Assembly: GCF_036075115.1 (NCBI RefSeq)
Contig: NZ_CP107958.1
Location: forward strand, 1,922,001 to 1,986,000
DNA length: 64,000 bases
Direction: 5' to 3'
DNA from: Streptomyces sp. NBC_00377
GTDB lineage: Bacteria > Actinomycetota > Actinomycetes > Streptomycetales > Streptomycetaceae
Positions 59,370 to 64,000 of this stretch are shown here, piece after piece. A program made the position numbers and the translations under genes. Each line of letters opens with the position of its first letter. Within the stretch, counting starts at the first letter, position 1. The notes under the pieces were generated by a model. The model saw only the letters and a program-made list of their open reading frames with translations. It made no database searches and was not told the origin of the DNA.

Positions 59370-61229
59370 ATGCGCAAGACCCACAGACGGGCCGGCGTGG
59401 GCGTGTTCGCGGCGATGCTCTTCGCCACGACCGCTCTCGCCGGTTCCGCACAGGCACATGACGGCGTCTCGGCGGACGACGGCGCCATCGACAATGCGGC
59501 GGCCACCCACGGCCACGACCAGCACGGCGGCACCGAAGGACACCTGCCGGCCACCCAGAAGAACGTCCGCCTGGTCAGCAAACTCAAGCTGAGTAACGTC
59601 GTCGAAGGGAAGATCGCCGACGTCGGCGTCTACAAGGGCTACGCCTATCTCGCTTCCTGGGGAGGCGTCGGCTGCGACAACACCGGCGTGCACGTCGTCG
59701 ACATCCGCAAGCCCAGCAAGCCCAAGGAGGTCGGGTTCATCCCGGCCCCGGCGGGCAGCGCCCCGGGTGAGGGCATCCAGACCGTGCACATCTCCACGCC
59801 GTCCTTCAACGGCGACATCCTGGTCAGCAACAACGAGATCTGCGGCGACACCGGCGTCGGCGGCATGAACATCTACGACGTCACCGACCCAACCCAGCCG
59901 AAGACGCTGGCCGAGGGCGTGGGTGACTTCACCCTGGACGGCGAGACGACCGAGATCGCCCGCCAGATTCACAGCGTGTTCGCCTGGGACGCGGGCCGCA
60001 AGGCCTACGCCGTGATCGTCGACAACGAAGAGGGCACCGACGTCGACATCATGGACATCACCGACCCGACGAAGCCCCAACTCGTCGCCGAGTACGACCT
60101 CGACGAGACCTTCCCACAGATCCTCCAGGCCGCCCCGGAGAATCTCACCGAGGTCTTCCTGCACGACATGGTCGTCAAGAAGATCCGCGGCCGCCAGGTC
60201 TTGCTGGCCTCCTACTGGGACGCGGGCTACGTCGCCCTCGACGCGACCGATCCCAAGAACCTGAAGTACATCGGTGACACCGACTTCACGAAACCGGACC
60301 CCGAGGGCGCCCAGAGGGGCCGCACCGTGGCACCCGAAGGCAACGGCCACGAAGCCGAGTTCACCCTCGACAACCGCTACGTCATCGGAGCCGACGAGGA
60401 CTTCGGCCCCTACGCCCTCTCCGCCCGCAACCTCGACGACGACACCGCCATCACCGCCGGGCAGGGCGTCCCCTTGGAGGCGGGCAAGACCATCACCGGC
60501 GGGACCACCTACGCCGGCCTGGCCTGCAACGGCGGACCCGCCGTCCCGGCGGGCGACCCGGCGGGCGTGGACATCGCCCTGGTCGAACGAGGCACCTGCA
60601 CCTTCACCGAGAAGGTGGCCAACGTCGAGGCAGCGGGCGGCTACGACGCGATACTCGTCTTCAACCGCACCGGCTCGGACGCCTGCGACGTACAGAGCGG
60701 CATGACCGTCGAGGGCACGCTGCCGACCTTCGGCGTTGCCCCGCGCAGCCAGGGCTTCGCCGCCTTCGACCAGCCCTACAGCAACGCGGACTGCCTCGCC
60801 GGAACCGGCCCCGCCACGCTGCCGGTGGACATCGGCACCAAGGGCGACCGGCTGACCTTCTCGTCGTACTTCGACGGCTGGGGCTACGCACACCTCTACC
60901 GCAACAAGAGCGGCAAGATGACCGAACTGGACACCTACGCCATCCCGGAGGGCCAGGACCCCACCTACGCCTCGGGCTTCGGTGACCTGACCGTGCACGA
61001 GGTGGCGGCCTCCGGCGTCCGGCCCGACCTGGCGTACTTCGCCTACTACGCGGGCGGATTCCGGGTCACGAAGGTCAGGAACGACAAGCTCGTGGAAGTC
61101 GGCCGCTTCATCGACGAGGGCGGCAACAACTTCTGGGGCGTCCAGACCTTCACCTCGCACGGCAAGGAGTACGTGGCGGCGTCCGACCGGGACTTCGGGC
61201 TCTACATCTTCGAGTACACCGGCCACTGA
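59370..61229 (+). CDS. secreted LVIVD-repeat protein with an inserted PA domain
   Basis: The 619-residue protein has a signal peptide (ATTALAGSAQAHDG), a His-rich start (THGHDQHGGTEGH), and repeated LVIVD propeller units (GVHVVDIRKPSKPKEVGF, NIYDVTDPTQPKTLAE, DIMDITDPTKPQLVAEY, YVALDATDPKNLKYIGD). Between about residues 380 and 490 lies a protease-associated domain (CNGGPAVPAGDPAG, ALVERGTCTFTEKVANVEAA, YDAILVFNR). Such proteins may be scaffolds or carbohydrate/protein binders; the activity is unknown. The ATG at 59370 starts the signal peptide. It carries its own upstream CTAAG element and a terminator after it. Confidence 0.88.
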   Translation: MRKTHRRAGVGVFAAMLFATTALAGSAQAHDGVSADDGAIDNAAATHGHDQHGGTEGHLPATQKNVRLVSKLKLSNVVEGKIADVGVYKGYAYLASWGGVGCDNTGVHVVDIRKPSKPKEVGFIPAPAGSAPGEGIQTVHISTPSFNGDILVSNNEICGDTGVGGMNIYDVTDPTQPKTLAEGVGDFTLDGETTEIARQIHSVFAWDAGRKAYAVIVDNEEGTDVDIMDITDPTKPQLVAEYDLDETFPQILQAAPENLTEVFLHDMVVKKIRGRQVLLASYWDAGYVALDATDPKNLKYIGDTDFTKPDPEGAQRGRTVAPEGNGHEAEFTLDNRYVIGADEDFGPYALSARNLDDDTAITAGQGVPLEAGKTITGGTTYAGLACNGGPAVPAGDPAGVDIALVERGTCTFTEKVANVEAAGGYDAILVFNRTGSDACDVQSGMTVEGTLPTFGVAPRSQGFAAFDQPYSNADCLAGTGPATLPVDIGTKGDRLTFSSYFDGWGYAHLYRNKSGKMTELDTYAIPEGQDPTYASGFGDLTVHEVAASGVRPDLAYFAYYAGGFRVTKVRNDKLVEVGRFIDEGGNNFWGVQTFTSHGKEYVAASDRDFGLYIFEYTGH

Positions 61230-61245
61230 GCCGACCTGAGCGCAA

Positions 61246-61286
61246 TGGGGCCCCGGACACAGCAGGCTGCCGCGCCCGGGGCCCCA
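61246..61286 (+). terminator. strong hairpin after the LVIVD gene
   Basis: TGGGGCCCCGG (61246-61256) pairs perfectly with CCGGGGCCCCA (61276-61286) around a 19-base loop, 17 bases after the stop. There is no T-run, as is common for Streptomyces terminators. Confidence 0.7.
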
Positions 61287-61492
61287 CCCTCACCAAAGGT
61301 CGGCACGGCGATTACCCCGACGCCGACCACCTCGACACGGGGCAGTCGGCCGACACGATCAGTCGCACCTTGACGCACAGGCCCAATACCCGCTTGACCA
61401 GGATCACTTCGGCAGCCCCTGTGCGACACACCGAACGGCAGGGACCACCCGAATGAGACGACAGCAACTGCTGGATACCCATGGAACCCAAT
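61287..61492. other. upstream region of tlpA-ccdA, no gene seen
   Basis: Nothing coding is recognised between the LVIVD terminator and the CsoR box. Together with the box and the CTAAG element it makes a 375-base intergenic region. Confidence 0.45.
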
Positions 61493-61509
61493 ATACCCCC
61501 AGGGGGTAA
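61493..61509. promoter_or_regulatory. CsoR box
   Basis: ATACCCCCAGGGGGTAA, one base short of full symmetry, 95 bases before tlpA. A CTAAG element lies 46 bases further on. Confidence 0.8.
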
Positions 61510-61555
61510 CTAGGCCAACAGCAGGACCCCGATGCAGGACACCGACGGCCATTAC

Positions 61556-61568
61556 CTAAGCTACTTAG
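61556..61568. promoter_or_regulatory. perfect CTAAG-N3-CTTAG element
   Basis: CTAAG-CTA-CTTAG, perfect, 36 bases before tlpA and downstream of a CsoR box, so this promoter appears to be under two controls. Confidence 0.72.
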
Positions 61569-61604
61569 AAGCTTCTGACCAAGCCGTCGGCGAAGGAGAC
61601 AGCC

Positions 61605-62291
61605 GTGGCCTCACCGGCACCCCCCGCGCAATCCGCCCCCACAGCACCAGCGACGGGCCGGAGCATCGACCGCACACGAGCACGGCTCCGGAGCCTGCGC
61701 GCAGCGGGCCTCGTGGCAGCGGCCGCCCTGCTGCTCGCCGCATGCGGGACGGGCACGACATCGGGTTCGCCGGACACCAAGAAGGCCGCCGGCTCCAGCA
61801 CCCAGGCCCTTACCCGGTACACGGTCGGCAAGCGGCCCATTGCTCCCATGCTCCGCGGCAAGACGATCGACGGCGGCCGCCTGGACCTGGCCGACCTGCG
61901 CGGCAAGGTCATCGTGCTCAACGTATGGGGCTCATGGTGCGCACCGTGCCGGGCCGAGGCCCCCGCCCTGAAGAAGGCGTCCGAGGAGACGTACGACCTC
62001 GGCGTACGGTTCGTCGGCATCGACACACGCGACAACGACGGGGCGGCCAAGGCCTTCGAGCGGAGCTACGGCATCACGTACCCCAGCTTCCGCGATCCCG
62101 ACGGCAAGCTGCTCCTGGGCTTCAACGGCCGCATCCCGCTGTCGGCGGTCCCCAGCACCGTGTTCATCGACCGCACCGGCCGGATCGCCGCGCGCATCAT
62201 CGGCGCGACGACCTACACGACACTGAGCGAACTGGTGAAGGACCTCGCCGCGGAGCAGGCGGAGACGAACGCCGGAGGTGTGACCAAGTGA
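61605..62291 (+). CDS. TlpA/ResA-type thiol-disulfide lipoprotein
   Basis: The 228-residue protein starts at GTG 61605 behind AAGGAG. It has a lipobox ([11 protein letters not shown], Cys 47) and a thioredoxin-like fold with active site [12 protein letters not shown] (Cys 112 and 115), the ResA-type insert [18 protein letters not shown] and cis-Pro loop [13 protein letters not shown]. It would reduce apocytochrome or copper-site disulfides outside the membrane, using electrons from the CcdA homologue whose start overlaps its stop (GTGA). Confidence 0.93.
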   Translation: MASPAPPAQSAPTAPATGRSIDRTRARLRSLRAAGLVAAAALLLAACGTGTTSGSPDTKKAAGSSTQALTRYTVGKRPIAPMLRGKTIDGGRLDLADLRGKVIVLNVWGSWCAPCRAEAPALKKASEETYDLGVRFVGIDTRDNDGAAKAFERSYGITYPSFRDPDGKLLLGFNGRIPLSAVPSTVFIDRTGRIAARIIGATTYTTLSELVKDLAAEQAETNAGGVTK

Positions 62292-63061
62292 CGCTCGCCG
62301 CCGGTGTCGGCGAAACGGTCATGGCAGGCCCACTCGCCGCCGCACTCCTCCTGGCGCTCGCCGCCGGGGCCCTTTCCTTCTTCTCGCCCTGCTGCCTCCC
62401 CCTGGTTCCGGGCTACCTCTCCTACGTCGCCGGAATGTCCGGCGCGGGTGCCGCCGAGGCGGCGAGGCGCACCGCGCGATGGCGGGTCATGGCCGGCTGT
62501 CTGCTCTTCGTGGTCGGCTTCGCGGCCGTCTTCACCAGTTACGGCGCGCTGTTCGGCGGAGCGGGCGCCGCCCTGCTGACACACCAGCGGACGCTGGGCA
62601 TCGTGCTGGGCTCGCTCACGATCGTGCTGGGCCTGGTCTTCGCCGGGCTGCTCGACAAGCTGCCGTGGACCGGGTTCAGCTGGCGGCCCTCCTTCCGCCC
62701 CGGCGCTGGGCTCGCGGGGGCGCCGCTGCTCGGAGCCCTCTTCGCGATCGGCTGGACGCCGTGCATCGGCCCCACCCTCGCCGCCGTCCTGTCCCTGGCG
62801 GCCGACAGCGCGAGCGCGGGACGCGGAGCCGCCCTCTCGTTCACCTACAGCCTCGGTCTCGGCATCCCGTTTCTGCTCGCGGCGGCGTCGTTCGACGGCG
62901 CGATGCGGCGCTTCACCTGGGCCCGGCGCCACGCGCGAGCGGTGATGCGCTTCGGCGGAGTGCTGCTGGTGGCAGTAGGCGTCATGCAGGTGACGGGCTG
63001 GTGGGGACAGCTGATCGCCCGGCTCCAGACCCTCATCACCGGTTTTCAGCTTCCGCTGTGA
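62288..63061 (+). CDS. ccdA: CcdA-type cytochrome c biogenesis/thiol-disulfide transporter
   Basis: The 257-residue protein has six helices and the two redox-active Cys of the DsbD-gamma/CcdA family: [20 protein letters not shown] in helix 1 (one extra Cys beside it) and [17 protein letters not shown] in helix 4. It carries reducing power from cytoplasmic thioredoxin to TlpA. It starts at a GTG overlapping the tlpA stop. With the ccsB locus at 44.6 kb it belongs to system II cytochrome c maturation, unless it serves copper proteins. Confidence 0.93.
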   Translation: MTLAAGVGETVMAGPLAAALLLALAAGALSFFSPCCLPLVPGYLSYVAGMSGAGAAEAARRTARWRVMAGCLLFVVGFAAVFTSYGALFGGAGAALLTHQRTLGIVLGSLTIVLGLVFAGLLDKLPWTGFSWRPSFRPGAGLAGAPLLGALFAIGWTPCIGPTLAAVLSLAADSASAGRGAALSFTYSLGLGIPFLLAAASFDGAMRRFTWARRHARAVMRFGGVLLVAVGVMQVTGWWGQLIARLQTLITGFQLPL

Positions 63062-63106
63062 CCCCCGAGCCGCCCTGCTCGACCTGGCACCGGTTCCCGA
63101 GTTAAT

Positions 63107-63119
63107 CTAAATTACTTAG
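63107..63119. promoter_or_regulatory. CTAAG-N3-CTTAG element
   Basis: CTAAA-TTA-CTTAG, one mismatch, extended as CTTAGTAG. It lies 55 bases before the tiny membrane-protein gene at 63175. Confidence 0.6.
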
Positions 63120-63174
63120 TAGAAAAGTCGTTCGGCGGGCCCACGCGCGAGCCTCCGCCACCGGGAGGTCCCTC

Positions 63175-63375
63175 ATGCCTCAGCTCCTGTATCCGCTGCT
63201 TCTGCTGGCCTGCCCGCTCGGCATGGGCCTGATGACCTGGCTGATGCTGCGCGGCGGCGCGCACAGGGGGCGAGCCGGGTCGCCCGTCACCCGCGCCGAA
63301 CTGGACGAGCTGCGCAGGGAACTCGCCGATCTGCGCGCCGCCCGCGAGGACACCGGCCAACCACTGCGGAACTGA
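63175..63375 (+). CDS. tiny membrane protein, paralogue of the one at 6625
   Basis: The 66-residue protein has one helix (LLYPLLLLACPLGMGLMTWL) and an amphipathic charged tail (RAELDELRRELADLRAARED). The helix matches the protein at 6625 closely, including the C-P and G-M-G-L-M residues. CCGGGAGG precedes the ATG. The function is unknown. Both copies have a CTAAG element upstream, so they are likely parts of the same response. Confidence 0.75.
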   Translation: MPQLLYPLLLLACPLGMGLMTWLMLRGGAHRGRAGSPVTRAELDELRRELADLRAAREDTGQPLRN

Positions 63376-63458
63376 GAAGGTTTCCGCCACCCGAACGTGA
63401 TCGTGTGGAGTCGACCAGGGGGGGCATGCCTGATGAGGGCAGCAGACAGGAGACGTCA

Positions 63459-64000
63459 GTGTTGAAGTCGGGGGTCAAGCGGCTCTTGGGACGTGCTGGA
63501 TTCGACATCGTGCGCAGTACCAACAACCTGGGGGGCGTCGACGACTTCATCCCGTTCGAGGCAACGATGCGGGCTGCGCGGGCGGCCGGCCTGTCGGTCG
63601 GTGACCACATCGACGAGGTCATGAACGGGACGCCTGGCGCCACCCAGTCCACCATCGATGAACTACGCACTCTCGGCGTCTTCGCTGCCAACCCGAACAC
63701 GGTGCTGGAGATCGGCCCCGGGTCCGGACGATACCTGGAGAAGACGCTGAAGGAGTGTTCACCAGACCGCTACGAGATCTACGAGACGGCAGCGCCCTGG
63801 GCCGACTACCTGGTGGACACATTCGGCGTGGTCGCCCAGCCGACCGCGGGATGCAGTCTCGCCCCGACACCCGGCGGCAGCATCGACCTCGTTCAGGCCC
63901 ATAAGGTCTTCAACACCGTGACCTTCCTCTGCGCCGCCCGCTACTTCTACGAGATGGCACGCGTCACGCGACCCGGCGGTCGGATCGTCTTCGACGTAAT
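63459..64000 (+). CDS. SAM-dependent methyltransferase, cut off by the window end
   Basis: From GTG 63459 (AGGAG upstream) the frame is open to the window end, giving at least 180 residues. It begins with a basic helix (LKSGVKRLLGRAGFDIVRS) and has SAM motif I TVLEIGPGSGRYLEKTL and a later RVTRPGGRIVFDV motif. The plan resembles sugar or phospholipid O-methyltransferases found with glycan genes, but the substrate cannot be told. No CTAAG element or CsoR box lies directly upstream. Confidence 0.8.
   Translation, partial: MLKSGVKRLLGRAGFDIVRSTNNLGGVDDFIPFEATMRAARAAGLSVGDHIDEVMNGTPGATQSTIDELRTLGVFAANPNTVLEIGPGSGRYLEKTLKECSPDRYEIYETAAPWADYLVDTFGVVAQPTAGCSLAPTPGGSIDLVQAHKVFNTVTFLCAARYFYEMARVTRPGGRIVFDV

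Noticed and set aside
59364..61226. A 620-codon open frame on the minus strand opposite the LVIVD gene
   Set aside because: It is the mirror of a real gene in high-G+C DNA. The plus-strand protein has a signal peptide and clear repeats, and the minus frame has no family features.
1..64000. CRISPR arrays, tRNA or rRNA genes, plasmid replication or transfer genes
   Set aside because: I found no regularly spaced repeats, no cloverleaf-like stretches, and no recognisable replication, partition or conjugation protein, so I report none.

Overview
The window is high-G+C actinobacterial DNA and looks like Streptomyces. Many genes start with GTG, stop and start codons often overlap as ATGA or GTGA, several transcripts appear to be leaderless, and families typical of Streptomyces (DUF3105, DUF305, DUF5134, DUF5990, DUF6153-like) are common. 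The content is accessory: metal handling, extracytoplasmic redox proteins, cell-wall enzymes, one IS element and at least seven decayed genes. A large plasmid or a chromosomal metal-resistance island would both fit. No replication, partition or conjugation gene is visible to tell them apart.

Layout. 0-5 kb: a GNAT acetyltransferase, decayed sequence, a DUF418 membrane protein and a two-component system. 5-9 kb: the first BlaI repressor/M56 peptidase pair, two tiny membrane proteins and a CopC-CopD fusion. 9-20 kb: decayed methyltransferase and cation-transporter copies, DUF3105, two DUF305 proteins, a CmtR-like repressor with a CDF cation transporter, a cysteine-synthase-like enzyme with an MFS exporter, four small His/Met/Cys-rich secreted proteins, and the second BlaI/M56 pair. 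20-34 kb: NlpC/P60 hydrolase, BNR-type lipoprotein, endonuclease-like protein, COG4315-type lipoprotein, a TetR cluster, a NixA-type Ni/Co transporter, a nucleotidyltransferase, DUF5990, DUF2218, a methyltransferase, a truncated carbonic anhydrase and DUF2752. An IS5-family element lies at 34.0-34.9 kb. 35-64 kb: VanW protein, second BNR protein, third BlaI/M56 pair with a methyltransferase, second NlpC/P60 protein, multicopper oxidase, frameshifted ccsB beside a resB stump, L,D-transpeptidase, M23 peptidase, DUF5134, cbtAB with a cobalamin riboswitch, copZ-copA, csoR, TauE/SafE exporter, LVIVD protein, TlpA-CcdA and a methyltransferase cut off by the window edge.

Two regulatory layers tie the window together. 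Five CsoR boxes (ATACCC...GGGTAT type) precede the multicopper-oxidase operon, a polytopic membrane protein, copZ-copA, csoR and tlpA-ccdA. A second element, CTAAG-N3-CTTAG, occurs about 19 times. Four copies are perfect and seven have one mismatch. They lie almost only in intergenic gaps, usually 25-140 bases before a gene, and one lies just upstream of the first blaI gene. The genes behind them encode envelope proteins: two tiny membrane proteins, NlpC/P60, M23, VanW and L,D-transpeptidase wall enzymes, BNR and LVIVD secreted proteins, DUF5134, Ni/Co transporters, cytochrome c assembly and thiol-redox proteins. The third BlaI/M56 pair is flanked instead by classical TACTAC-N6-GTAGTA boxes that also cover a methyltransferase gene.

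I infer that this is a coordinated envelope, copper and redox stress regulon run by BlaI-type repressors and M56 peptidases that have no visible beta-lactam sensor domain, overlapping a CsoR copper regulon. That is the best candidate here for an undescribed system. All assignments come from reading the sequence. No search was run.
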